Positions 27,301 to 40,300 of a stretch of DNA of 64,000 bases are shown here, in pieces. The stretch covers positions 295,319 through 359,318 of the forward strand of contig VYZB01000238.1 of the NCBI GenBank assembly GCA_013397455.1. Reading direction: 5' to 3'. Positions within the stretch are counted from its first letter, which is position 1. The number at the start of each line of letters is the position of its first letter. Under the pieces are notes generated by a model, which worked only from the letters and a program-made list of their open reading frames with translations, did no database searches and was not told the DNA's origin. The translations under genes were made by a program, and so were the position numbers. The DNA is from Crotophaga sulcirostris. Taxonomy: Eukaryota; Chordata; Aves; Cuculiformes; Crotophagidae.

Positions 27301-29097
27301 GTGTTTGTATCCAGGCTTTATTTATTTAAAAAAAAAAAAAGTAGTGTTGTTACGTGACCTAGATGATTCATTTAAAGGGCTTTGTACTTTGCAGTTGAGG
27401 TTTATGTGTGTCTTTTTCAGAGCAAGTGAACACTGACTAGGAAAGAACAGACAAAACGAATCTAAACAAAGTATTTAAAAATTTATGAAAATTTTTCTCT
27501 CTGCTTTTGGTGATAGGATCTTGAAGAAGTAAATTATTTCTGGCATTCCGAGTAGTCCTTCTAATATCTGCCTCATCTTTGTGCAAAAGGCAGGGAAAAG
27601 ATCTGTCTACACTTCGGGTGCAGACACATCCCAAATCTGTCAGTTTAAAATACCTGGGCAGAGGCCAGTGGAAAGCACAGCACCAGATGCTCAGCAAAAG
27701 GCTCTTAGATGTGCACCATTCAGACACCCCCCAAGTGAAGAGTCCTTGGTCATCACCTTTTCATAGATGAACAGACTTAAAATGCCCAGGCTGAAATGAG
27801 CATGTCGGTGGAAGATGTGCTGCCTCTGTGTGTGGATAAGTGTATAAATGTGGATTATTATTTTTAGTTTAAGTTTCCTTTTTACACTTACTTTGGCGAA
27901 AATCTAGCATCCTCACTGAAGCCTTGTGTGAAAATCGCATGAGTAGCTGTAGAGTTGCCTTCATGGCAGTAATACATGAATTGGTGTAAATGAAACACCT
28001 CTTTCAGGAGAATACTGTGCTTCTAATTAAAAGAAACACATCAAGACATTGGCATGTTATTATGGGAGGGAATGCAGTGGTGGGTACGTGTGTTATGACC
28101 AACTTGAGGAAGATGCTTCCTTTTTTGGCAGCTTTTCGTATCCAAATTAAAGCAAGCAGAGATTTACTACTAATACCTTTTTTTAACACTCTGCTTCTTT
28201 ATACTATATTAGGATTGTGCATCCTAATTCCTGCAGTCTCACCTGTTTCCTTCAGTGTGCGCTTGGCAGTATTGCAGGAGCCAACAACCCTGTTGTGACA
28301 CTGCAGTACCAGCAGAGCTTCTCTGACCTGGAGCTCAACCAGTGATAGCAATTCCTCCATAAACATGGGCTGTCTCAGTTGCATTTGCTCTAGGTAGGTC
28401 TTCTCCCTCCCAAAGAGTAACTTTACCACTCGCCCAACTCCATATGTCTGAATTCCTTATATTTGGGGTTTTCCTCCCTGATCTGGAAGGTGAGCCTCAG
28501 GTGTGATAGGTGATGTTGATATAAGCAGCTTGAAGCCCCAGTTCTGGCCAAGTATAGGATGAATCTTTAATGCCTTCTGCTTGAGCTGCATTGCGTTTTC
28601 ATGCATCACAGAAAATGCTGCATTCAATCTTTATTTAGGTTTTCTTATCAGGTATGAAATGAGCTGATGGCAAAATCTGCAGTTACTTCAGATTTTTAAA
28701 TGATGGGGATAGATGGCTGTAATCTTCTGTCATTTGACATGATTTTTACCCCTATGTTTATGTGCCCTGGCAGAAATAATAGGAATTCAGATGGTAATGA
28801 GGTGGCATCCAGATGCACGGCACACACACGCGCACAAAATATTGATTTAAATATGTCCTGACAAGCTGGTCAGGCAGCAATCTGAAGGAAAGGAAAGTTC
28901 TGAAGTGAAGAAGAAATAATGACAATAATGAAGAGGCAGAACATTGATTTTAATACGTAGCAGCAGTATGAAGATCTGGGTCTGATGAATCAGAAGGGGG
29001 AAGCTGGCACAGGAGGTTACTGTGATTTGTTGCATACATTTGTTTCCATTTTTATCCATTAGCAGCACTGTGAGTGTTTGGATGCAGCCGAGAGATC

Positions 29098-29121
29098 GGG
29101 AGTGGGGAGCAGGGGGAGGGG
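29098..29121 (+). other. G-quadruplex-forming motif
   Basis: Four G tracts (3, 4, 5 and 4 G) separated by loops of 3, 4 and 1 bases fit the canonical G3+N1-7 rule on the + strand. The surroundings are otherwise A+T-rich. Whether it folds or acts in vivo is unknown. Confidence 0.7.
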
Positions 29122-29221
29122 AGTTTGGGCTGTTAAAGCTTTGATAGGAGGTGAATTTATATCAGCTAGCTGTCTAATTTCCTGTTAAAATGCCCCGACC
29201 CCTTTATGTTTGCCCTATTTT

Positions 29222-29240
29222 TTAAATAAATAAATAAATA
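29222..29240 (+). repeat. (AAAT)n microsatellite
   Basis: About four and a half copies of aaat/taaa, 100 bases after the G-rich motif. Confidence 0.85.
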
Positions 29241-29934
29241 GCGTGGTTACCATCCCATTTCTGCATTCCAAGCAGTAATTTGGGAGCATTTCTATCACCT
29301 CAACAGCTTTATGGACCTTTTCGGTAAGGCAGTGGGTCTTGGGAGGTTGGTGCAGTACCATTAGCATATGCCTCAGCAAAATATTTCATCCTTTTGTGAT
29401 TCCCTTTTGATCAATTAAGTTTATGTAGCTCTTTCCAAGTAAGTTCATAGAGGGAATCTGTACACAGCCTTCTCCTTGTGGTACCAAGTTTATTTTCATT
29501 GCTGAAGTGCAGCAGTTGGCGTGGTGCAAACCTACACGTATGTTACAGAGGGGAAAAAATAGTGCTTAGCAGTGATTGCTGATTTTCCTAAAGCCTGTGA
29601 CACATGAACAAATACAAAGAAATTCAGGTGTGCAGTATCACCAGCTTTCTGTCTCTGGTACTGAACACACTGATCTCTGGTGTCTATAGATGCAGCCTGT
29701 TTGTAGAGTTTGACCTTACGTTTGAAGGGAAACCTAGTGACATGCCATGGAATATGTTAATAAATGCACTTAAAAAGAGGAGAGTGGGAAAAAATAGAAG
29801 AGAAGTACCTTTCGCCACAATTTTCTCTTTAATTTAGTGCTGGTTTCTATAAAACTTCAGTAATGAAATAAATATTGAAAAACCATTAAAGAGGGAGAGG
29901 GATTTCAGGTTTTGAAGGTAACGTGGTCATAGTT

Positions 29935-30500
29935 AATAAGCAGTATAGATTTGTAAATGATAAACTCTGCCACAGTCTGGAATATAATACAAAGCTGGTG
30001 GAAGGAATACTAAGGCTTGACGCAATACTTCAGAATGTTTGTGGGTCTTTTTAAGTGCTCGGTGAATTCTAAATGCTCATGATCTAACAAGGGAAAATAC
30101 CTCAAAATGAGTTGACTGAGAAAACCCCCAGGAGTTGACTCAAGGATAACGAAGGTGGTAGTGGCTTAACAACCTCATTAACTGCTGATAAAATTAGCAG
30201 ATGAAATGAGATCAGGAGACCTACATAGTAATAAGTGTGGAGGTGTGTTTAACTAGTCTTTAAAACAATCAGCAATGTGTAGTGTGCAGAAGAATATTGC
30301 ATGACTTGGCAAATTAATGCATCTGTAGGGAAATAATCCAAGATATACTATTCATATACTATGAATGGAAAGCTGGGGAAGGAGTGATGCATAGAGGGAC
30401 TGGCACCTACAGGCAAATGGCAGTGAAGGTTGCTACACACTAATCACAGTAACACTTGCAAAAAGGAGTTACTAATGCTGTACTAAGAAGGGACATGTCA
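29935..30500 (+). mobile_element. Second ancient CR1/L3-class LINE relic
   Basis: Very decayed. The frame at 30191-30220 reads KLADEMRSGD, resembling the KFADDTKLGG catalytic block of CR1/L3 reverse transcriptases with the second Asp replaced. Upstream, about 29950-29975 (FVNDKLCH) resembles the FVKDKSC stretch that precedes the DFSKAFD motif. Downstream, about 30320-30360 (gggaaataatccaagatata) resembles the L3 segment encoding a short Asn/Pro-containing linker. The order and spacing of the three agree with one element, but each match alone is weak. Edges approximate. Confidence 0.5.
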
Positions 30501-31492
30501 CAGGCACAGGAAAATAACTGCTCCTACTTAAATCTCTGTTGTACGGCACCAAGACTATTGAATTAAATTACAGCTACTTCCCTTGGGAAGAGCAAATAGA
30601 AAGGGGTCAATGAAAAGCAGCAGATGGATATCAGGCCTGAGATATGAGGAAAGAAAAAAAATGTATGTGTATAGCATAGTTGTATCCAATGGATAATTAG
30701 TAGAAAAACCTGGTTATCTATGGGGAGAGGAGATGACTTTCAAGGGAAAATTTGAAAATTGCAGAAAAAAATGGACAAATAAGAGAAAAATTAGAATGGG
30801 TTATTAAGGAAATTTCACTGAGCCTTTATTAAATCATGTGAAATAACTTCAAAAGAAAGAATTTTGACTGTTTGAGAAGATGGAGTGGAGTGGCAGCTTT
30901 CAGAGCAGTGCAGGGTGGCAGAGATGGGCTGTGGCTGGTGCAGCCCATCTGCCTCACTGCTGAGCCCGGGCAGCTGGTGGGAACATTCAGACCAGCCCAA
31001 GCTATAACTCTTCTCAAGCGGCTGAAGCCAGCCTGAGAGCTTTTAACTCATCAGGATTCAAGGTGGGATTGCTTTTGAAATATATATGCATGTTCCAGGC
31101 AGAATTGCTAGTTGGCTAGTGGAAATGTAATACAAAATTTGATAATGCAAAAGAAATGTGTGAGAGGGTGTTTGTATGAAAATGTTGGAGTACTAGAAAA
31201 CTAATGAAATAGTGATTTGTTACTACTAATTCATAGTTTACAAGTGGTAAGTTTTCAATAATGTAGTAAGAATTTGTTCTTTGTAGGAAGATATCTGGTG
31301 CTTTGGTTTTTTCAGATATCATTTTAAGCTTTTGAGAGAAACTTTTGTTTCGCTGACTGGTGTGTTTTAGTTTTCTGTTGGGCTGTTCTTGAATACATTA
31401 TTTTGCCTCTGTCTTTAGCTGCTCCTGATATGTTATTGATAATTATTGTGTGTGATGTTTACTTTAGGAGATTGTAGGATTTCTTTGATTTA

Positions 31493-31510
31493 AAAACAAA
31501 ACAAAACAAA
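31493..31510 (+). repeat. (AAAAC)n microsatellite
   Basis: About three and a half copies of aaaac. Confidence 0.8.
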
Positions 31511-32175
31511 CTCCAACCCAACCTCAATAAATATGTATGCAGACTTTTCAGTGTTAATGTCATGTGGCCAAGCTTCAAACATTTCAGAAAAGTATTTCGG
31601 AAGGAGCTATTAATAGTGCGATGAATAGTAGTGAGACACCACTAAAGCACTAATAATCCATGATGGGGTGACCCTAAAACAAGCTTGAGGTTTGTCAACC
31701 TTTTACTTTTGAGGCTTATATTACAAATACTTCAACCTCTTGCCAAGGAACCTTTCCTTTCTTTGTTTTGTTAGCTGTTTCCTGATAGCAAAACTTGATG
31801 ATGGTTTCTTTTCAGTCATACATGTTGAAGATGTTCTCTTTTCCTGAAGTAATTAACATGCTTTATGCTACTTGGCACGTGTTTTTGTTGTCTGTTGTTG
31901 TCAATCCTGTCTTTTCTTTTACAGCAAATGGGAAGGGGTGTGTGGGAGTGAGGGTGGTGTACAAAATTGTTTACCCATTCTTGAAGTGTTTGCATGTTGA
32001 CAATGTGGAGCAGTTTTGGAGCACAATGGGACAGTTCTTCTTATAAATCCTAATGTATTAAAAAATTTTTATATGAGTGTGAATTATATATTTGATAAAC
32101 ATATTCTGTAGCTAGTCCTATCTCTTAACAACATTTTATTTGTATAGATTTCACTATTGTGAAAACCTGATTAGT

Positions 32176-32219
32176 ATAAAATAAATAATAAAATAAATAA
32201 AATAATAAAATAATAAATA
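32176..32219 (+). repeat. (AAT/AAAT)n microsatellite
   Basis: A mixed aat/aaat tract of about 44 bases. A second tract of the same kind lies 90 bases further on. Confidence 0.85.
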
Positions 32220-32310
32220 TTTGCTAAATCAAAACACCCTGATGAAATCACAGACACATCAAGATGATGACAAAGCCATGGTTTGTCCAAAGTGGCAAGT
32301 TCGTTTGAAT

Positions 32311-32338
32311 NAAAATAATAAAATAAAATAATAAAATA
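32311..32338 (+). repeat. Second (AAT/AAAT)n tract with ambiguous base
   Basis: aat/aaat units continue after an N at 32311, the only ambiguous base in the window. The N at the repeat edge suggests a polymorphic or poorly resolved length. Confidence 0.8.
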
Positions 32339-34362
32339 GGATAAAAATAGCCTGAAGACTCTTCCAGTCCATTTTTTTAACAGTGTCCATTTCTTTTCTT
32401 CAAAGCAGTAGTTTAAAGAGACATACAGACAGCAGGAGGCCATCACAGTCTTCTGCTTCCTATACTTTCTAAGGCAAGAGAAGACATGTAGGGTGTTTAC
32501 TTACCCCCTGTGTAAGCAGAATGTAGCATCCAGCCTGCTATTGTTACAGTAAGTCTAATAACTGATGTTTTGTGAAAATGCATATTGCAGAAAGACAGGC
32601 AGAGACTCTTCAGGGAACTGTTTAGATAGGTTTATATGTCAGTAGATCTTCCCGTCAGAACGTGGTGATTAGTTTGAATCTTTCTGGCTTTGAGTTCCAA
32701 CCTTTTTTTTTCCCCTGTGTGGCTTTTCTTTTGCTTCCCTTGACCATCAAGTGATGGAGAAGCTTTTGAGCGCTCGACACATCCTTCCCAAGACAACTTT
32801 TAGGTGCTGTGTAATTGAGTCAAGTCCAAACTCTTCCAAATGTGATATTATCCTTGCTGAGTCTTTCACTCCACAAAGTATTTTTATTGCTCAAATCACT
32901 CTTGGTACTGTTCTCTCCATGCTGTCCAGCATCCTGTATTTGGACCCTTAATTGTATGACTTCTCACTAAACTATGATGCTAAAAGCATTTGGTAACACA
33001 CAGAATTATTTTTACAGTGTGCAGTACTGGGAGATACCAAGCTAGCTCTTTTTTAACTGCCAGGCAGAGTCTGATTGTAGTAACACAGAATTAATTCAGA
33101 CTAACTCCCTTTATTTCTGAGCCTTGAGCTAGGCTAGTGAATTCAAAGTGTACTGTGTTGTATGGTGCAGCAGTCCCTGGTGGGATGTGGGTACCTGCAG
33201 TGGAAGAGCACAGAAGTCTTAATACATCTCGGTTCTTTATTTTTCTTTAATGATTGTTGCTCAGAGATTTAAATTCCCTTTAAGCAGTTATAGGTCAAAT
33301 GGTGATCCAAAATGTCTTAATTATTCATTAATTCCATTTTTAAAATAGTCACCTGAAACAAAGACTTGGAATTTAAAGGCTGTGCAGAAGTGTCAGTGCT
33401 ACTGGCTATATGTCATGATACGCTGATGTACAATAATATGACACTCTTCATGAAACTCTGAACACTGATGTATTTCCCTGGAAACTTCAGGGACCTGCCT
33501 TCTTAAATAGTTGCATAATTTCAGAAGATGCCAGAGAAGACTTGATGTGGATGCTAGTCTTCAAATTTGAGGCCAGCTAAAGCCATCGTTTTGTTATAAA
33601 TTTTATTTCAGAACACTAAACTAGAGGAAGTAACTTGGTTGTTTGATTACAGGGCCCCCATGTGATGGAAACTGAGTTCAGGGCAGCCTATAGGGTGTCG
33701 GCATTGCTGCAGGAAGCCACAGAATATGTGGCATGAATCTTGTAAAAATGCCAGCAGACACAGCTGCAGCAACCCTGGCAAGGTGGAGTTCTGCTCTCAG
33801 GTGACAGTAGGAGAGCAGAGTGTATTCATGCTGCATAGGGATCGAGGGGGGCACCTTCTTACTTAGTAGGAAGATTTCCTTCCTCATCCTAAGGCTGCTA
33901 TGTCTTTCATGTACCTCGTGTGTTAAGCCAGACTACAGTAACAGACCACTGACCATGCTTTCATGGCAAAATTTTCTGAAAAATCAAACTTTTTTATCAC
34001 TGAATGAAAAATCCTGGAAGGTATAAGGGGCAAGGCACAGGACAAGCCTGGGATGCCGTGTGCTGTATGTATCTCCAAGCCTTTGCAAGGCTGGCACACA
34101 CAGACCTAGTGTGCAAGTAGGTTGCTATGAAACACATAAAAAAGTAGCCATCATTTCTTCTTGCAGAGATCACCAAACTGGAAAGTGCAGGGTTCAGACC
34201 ACAAGCCTATGTCAGCATAGGATCTTGTCACACCTCCTGTTACAGAGTTGTTCACTTCATCCTACAAAAGCTTGCTCAGTACCTACCTGGCTGCTTCCAG
34301 TGTGGTACCCCCTTGTAGGTCTTGTGTTACTGTAGCACGGCTTGCATAGAGCCGAGACAGTG

Positions 34363-34380
34363 ATCCCCAGTTTTGGGGAT
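34363..34380. repeat. 7-bp perfect hairpin
   Basis: atcccca and tggggat pair perfectly around a gttt loop. It is too short to be called a terminator or an RNA gene on its own. Confidence 0.65.
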
Positions 34381-37300
34381 TAGGGTGAAATGTGAACCTG
34401 CCAGCAAGTTAACAGCTCTATCCACTAAACTCAGCACCCATTGTTCAAACAGGAATCATTTTATTTTTAATTTCTTTCTCCCTGCTTATCAAATCAGTTT
34501 TTCTGGATTTTCCATTATCTTTGGTTTTCAGGCACACCAATTCTGCTTCTGGGATAAGTCAGTGTGGCTTAGGAAGGTGCAGTGGTCGGTGCCAGTTGGC
34601 TGGCTGTTGCTCATACTGCAGGCAAACACACAGTACGTGACCTAATTTCAGTACAGAACCCCCCTTTGCTTTGGAAAAGCAACTGATGCCTTGTCTTCCT
34701 GCAGCTTGCATGCAGGTAGGAATACAACTGTATCAGTGAATCGGTGTTTCCCTTTGATTTGCAAAGGCTTGGAGGTACTGCTGGTTGAAACTGCTTCTGC
34801 CATCTCTTCTTTCTGCTGCACCTCTAGATCCATAATCTTCCATTGCCATCCTTCTTGATTGTATCTTAAATATAAAGACTTCCCCCCAAAAAACTTATTG
34901 AGTTAATTCCTAAAAATCTCCTGTAGTAGATTAGACAACGTTATATTATATTCGCGACTCATCCCTCCAAATACACATTTTGTTTTGTAGTGTGATATTC
35001 TAATTTCACGGCTGCTAAATAGGTGGATAAAAAATATGGAAACAAAGCAGCATAGCTAGAGAGAAGTATAATTATTCCACTTTTGTTCAAGTGGTTTCAG
35101 TGGAATCTTAATCTTTTTTTTGCTTTTAAATGAGAGTAAAAACAGCTGTTTTCTGCTAAGTGTAAGAGATTGCCCCTGCTTCCAGTATGATAATTTTAAG
35201 GAAATGCTTAGCTGTGTTCTGTTAAAGACTGCTGTAGCAATAGGAAGGTCATCATTTTGACTAATTGAAAAAGCCTCTACAAAGTACAAAGCTTTACAGA
35301 AATTGTAATTACAGAAGTCTTTAACCATGTACTGCGGCATGTGGAAGCTACTTGTAAGACAGTCATCCTTTAATTTTGAGATTACATTAAATCCCAGAGC
35401 CTGTAATTATATGCATGTTGCTGGCAGGGGCCCGTGCTGGGCTGATTGTCTTCATTGAACAGAGTCATTACTTGTTATTTTTCTCCATGAGGTCTTAAAG
35501 CATCCTGAGAGGCACAGGGCAGTTTGTGGTACCTAGTCCTTTCACTGCTTCTTCTGCCGGGAGGGCAGACAGACTACTGGGGTTATGGTTTCTTTTGTTA
35601 TATTTTGAAATATTATAGATTCTTCACTAATTGTCAGTTCAAAAGATACAAGGACAAGCTATTAGTAATGCTCCTGAAAGAAAGTGCTCTCTTCTGTTAT
35701 TGTAAACCAAATGAAAGGCTACAGGTACATGGATATACTAGAAATGGAGCAATATCTGAAACGGTTGACAGGCTGCTGGTTTCATGAAGAGGCTTCTTTC
35801 TGGATTAAATCTCAACTCATTGTGCCTATGCTTGAAACTACATTTGAGAGACTGCCATGTACTTGCATTACTAAAAGTTTCTAGTTTTTGTAATACGTGC
35901 GATTTCGTAATTCTGAGTCCCTAATTATTTTTGAACAAAGATTTGCAGCTAGGAAAGCCTGAGAGAAGCCAAACAGCCTGTTTTACCAGCAACTGAGATG
36001 AGATTAGGAATGGAAAGTTAGAGTTGTGTTCCACATCTCAGAGGTCTTTTGAGGACATTTTCTCCAGTAAGAAACATCTCTCAGTCTTGGTGTATCAATG
36101 CAGTTTCACTGCAAAGGACAAGTGGGGTTTTTGCCATTAATTGATATGGACTGGTGTAAAACATTTTTGTGAAGCTGTAAGGTGGGGTTGCTGTGAAGGA
36201 TAACGTAGAGAATGCTCTTCGTTACATTACATTACAGAGTAATGTGTACTGGGTAGTTATTTTCATATAGAAAAGGAGTATGCATTCTGTTTCGTTTAAT
36301 GGTACATTATAAATTTTATAAAATATATTGTTTTTTTAAAAAAAATCAATTAAAATGTGATTTTTCGCTATATTATAAAACACTTTAATAAAACCCCATC
36401 CCAAAATGTGGCAATATTGACTGATTTTCCCACCAGCTATTTAATACCTGCAGATTCAAAAAGACTGACATTGCTTGGACCCAATAAATTAAGGTGTTTT
36501 TTTTTTTCCTACCAGAAGACCCCTGAATGATTTTTTCCTAATCTGTTCCTAAGCAATGAAGCTACCATATTTGTACAGTGCCACAGCAATGTTTTTTTCA
36601 GTATCCACTCTGATCTTTAACAGATTTATTCGCATCGTCTGTTACCACTTTCAGGACTTGTATATCCTTGCTTTCCAACATGCTGCACCTTCTACATGAA
36701 ATGTTCTCCAGCAGTGGACCTCAGAAACCACCATGCCTCTTAACAACTTTTAATGACCTGTAAAGCTTTCTGCTGCAGTGTCTGTGGGAAATGGTCTGAC
36801 AGTGTTGCAAAGGTGCTTAATATAGCTAGAAAATAGCTGCTCTGGTTGATTTAATAAAAACGTAAATTTACAAGACCCTCTAAATTATGTAAAGCTGGCA
36901 AGTTGTCTGCATTGATAATCTGAGTGCTGGGGAACAACAGGGTGGTTTTATTGTGCTTTCCTTTTTATTCCCTCTCCCTATAGTGAAGAGGATTTTTTTG
37001 TTATAAAACTGTATCCATTGCATAATGCTGGATTGCTTGAGTCTGCTGCTGCATGGGAATACAGCTCTTCTCTTTGGGATGAAAAATGTTCAAATTTTGT
37101 TTTGTCAAGATTGAGATTCTTGATTTTAATGCTAGTTGTTGACTGTTATAAGGAAATACCCAATACAATAGTGGAAATGTTTCAGTTTTCAAAACAGAAG
37201 TATCTATATGGTCATGTTATTTCCAGATCTAAATTCATACTTTTTGCTTCAAAATCTGACTTCTGGTTTGAATAATGTGGTAGGTGTCAGTGGTATCTTT

Positions 37301-40300
37301 TAAAATTATGGAACAAAATATTGATTTGGGCAAAATCTTAATACATTCAGAGGTGGTCATATTTGATTTCAGTTTTCTTATCTGTATGGATCCACTAGAT
37401 ATCATTGTGTCTTCCTGACACAGTTAAAACATTTGATATCTCTATGTCTTTCTGGTTTCCTTAGTGTTTCATTGAGGCATTAGTTTTAATATGTCACTGC
37501 CTACTTTGAACCCCTAGGGTTTGCTTTCCAGAAGTATTATGTCTTTGGTGTACACCACTCTGACCAAGTGTGTAGTTGTTGGTGTCAACACGCAAACTTG
37601 ACCTGTAAAGAAAAACAGGAGCATGCGACATCCAAAACCAATTATGGCAGCTCATGTGGACAAACCCCTTGTAAAGTAAAAGAGGGAAGTGTAACTGGTT
37701 TTAAGATGGTGCTCAGTTGGTGTGTAAAAGGAAATGTTTGATGTGTGTGTGAGCATGTGAGTGGAATCTAACCAAGAAATATCTTCTGGGTGTATATGCC
37801 TATCAAGCAGAAGGCTATGAGTATGAGAGTTACGTAGTTACATTTTCTGGATAAATAAATGCTTTTTTGGAAAACTTATTTTTTTCCCTCAACACAATTT
37901 GATATTTTGCAGAAGTCATATTCTTCATGTAATATTGTATTTTCACAGATTTTTTCTGATTGAATCTAAAAGTCACACTATATAAAGATTATAATAATCT
38001 TCCATTTAATTTAGAGAAATTTCATTACATAAGTTTTCTTTATCCTGCAGAGAAGTGTAATAGATCTTAACTTCTTTTGATTCATTTATTTCAGCTAATG
38101 TGATCTGATAAGATAAACCAGAAGATGGTGTTAAATAGGATACGTATATTATACTGCCTGTCTTATCAAACAGAAATATAGGGTTCTTTCATCTAGTGAA
38201 CTTCTACTGAGTATTTATGAATATACATTCAGTTGAGAAAATATGTATGTTATATATATCCTAGAGTTTATAAATAACCTTTCAGTCTCCTGAGGAAAGG
38301 AATGAGTGCAGCAATAAAAGCGATACAAATTCATGCTGCTGTCCAAAAGGATCAAAATGAAAAAGGAGATTCTTACAGATGAGCCCAGAAAAAAAATAGT
38401 AGTAAAATTTGTAGCCCTGTTAATTAATAAGGGAAAAGATGGCATTGGTAAAGACTTTAACCTGTGTTATATGGAGTATAAATAAATTTTCAGTATGTCC
38501 AAAGGTTTTTGTTCTCCTAATATTACATTACCTAGTCTTCCTCCCAGCCCCCCTGCCTTTTATTTTTTGCCTCCTCCCCCATTTTTTCCCCTGAACAACC
38601 AGTTAAATCCATTTGCAGAGCTGTGGTATCTCAGAAAATGTCACCTGACTTTTTGGACATTTAATAATCAAAAAATCCCTAATTTGGTTAAAAGCAATGT
38701 TTTAGGCATTTAAGAATACTCAACACCTACCTAAATTTGTTTCAGAAGCAGGGCAAGAACAGTTCTGACAATCTTGGTGATCACTGTCCTTGCAAGAAGG
38801 CAATAAAACCATGAACATAATTAGTGAATATTTTAGAAATTGTTCCAATAACTGGATAACTTGAACTACCTAAAGAAAAAAAAGAAAAAAACCCCAGCAC
38901 TAAATACAATATATCATTATATTCAGTGCGGTACTTCAAGTACAAAATCTTTGTCTTATGAAGTCTTCCTGAGGAATTCAAATCTGTGCACGATCTCCTA
39001 TGGCAAAGACAGTAAAATTGTCTGAAGAAACCAACACAAACAAATAATCTTCCTGACTTGACTGGAAGTGGTGGTTGCTGTGCTTCAGAGGCTATTTAGC
39101 GTATGTATCAGTAATACAGAAATAGTAAACTATAAATTAAGCTTTTTGGATGAAGGACTACATCTTTGTTAGTAAAGCAGTATCTGACTAGGTCTACAGC
39201 TGATTTTGCATATTTATCACAGTCTCTGTATCGTTATTACAGCTTTATACATTTTTACATAATTTATTGAAGCTTAGCATATCCTTAGACAAAGGCTTGA
39301 TTCTTCACCTGTGTCTTAAGTATTTCATTTTTTTTTTTGAAGGCTCCTAGCACTGTAACTGTGCTCTCTTTTGCCTCCTCTACCAAGGGGGCTGAACCAG
39401 AGTAAGTCATGGAGTCACAACACAGTTCTTTTTCGTGGTACAGATACAGCTTCTTCAGCCTAAGTCAAAATTGCACTCTGAAGGGGAGAAGACAAAAGTG
39501 GACTCTCGAGTTGAGAGCTGCTTGCTCAAACCCATCTTTGAAAGGGCAGGAGGAGCACTGTAGGCTCACCTGGCTTTGATGCTGGCAGTTGATGCTGAGG
39601 TTTGTCTCAAAAGAGGTAGGAGTGGAGATCTGTCTGCCTGTTGTACAGTGCTGACCCCACACTTTAAGCAGTCTTCCTTGTCTGTATTGTTTGGGAGGAA
39701 TCAAAGTACAAATATTAGGGAACCTGGGTGATCATCTTGAAGTATCTTGAAGTGCAAGGGGAGGTGTTTAAATGGGTTTGTCTGTATGTGACAAGATTTA
39801 TGGCATCAAGGACAGGAACCTGGCAGATGAAAAGACAGCAGTGTGGATTCTGAATGCTGGTGTGCAGAAAGCAAGCAGCCAGTTCAGGGCAGCATTGGCA
39901 CATCAAACGTGAAAGAGCTGTGAACAAGGGGTGTTTGCTGAGGCTGTAGCCTGGTGATGGTCTCTGAAACAGTTTTTTCTAGTGGAGCAGAGAGAAAAGA
40001 AATTGGATCCAGAGTGGTATTGATTGGTGTTATTGATGCAAAGTTCTGTTACTTGAGCAGGAGATGGCCAGAAGGAATGGTGGCAAACCTTATCCTCAAG
40101 AAGCGTATTGACAGAGTTGGCAGACAGGGTGCCACTAACTCCTTTCTTGGTTCTGTCTTTCTGGGAGTATGAGAATACACAACTCCTCTCCCCATCCATC
40201 ATAGTCCAAGATTTTCCAGACTTCTGAATTACACTAGCATAAACCTCCATGTTCTTCTCCTGCTTTCACCCCTCCTTGCATGCCCTGTCCATCCCTGTCC

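Larger units (their letters stand above)
14891..29934. other. Long non-coding stretch, no gene recognised
   Basis: About 15 kb without a recognisable exon, CR1 3' end or LTR. It holds simple repeats (listed separately), unassigned ORFs on the minus strand at 17511-18041 (176 codons) and 20899-21516 (205 codons), and a G+C-rich patch at about 23196-23680. A+T-rich homeodomain-like stretches at about 18890-19040 and 22085-22330 could be conserved regulatory DNA, but that cannot be judged without alignments. Confidence 0.5.

Noticed and set aside
28820..28838. Short (CA)n tract as a microsatellite
   Set aside because: Fewer than six uninterrupted units.
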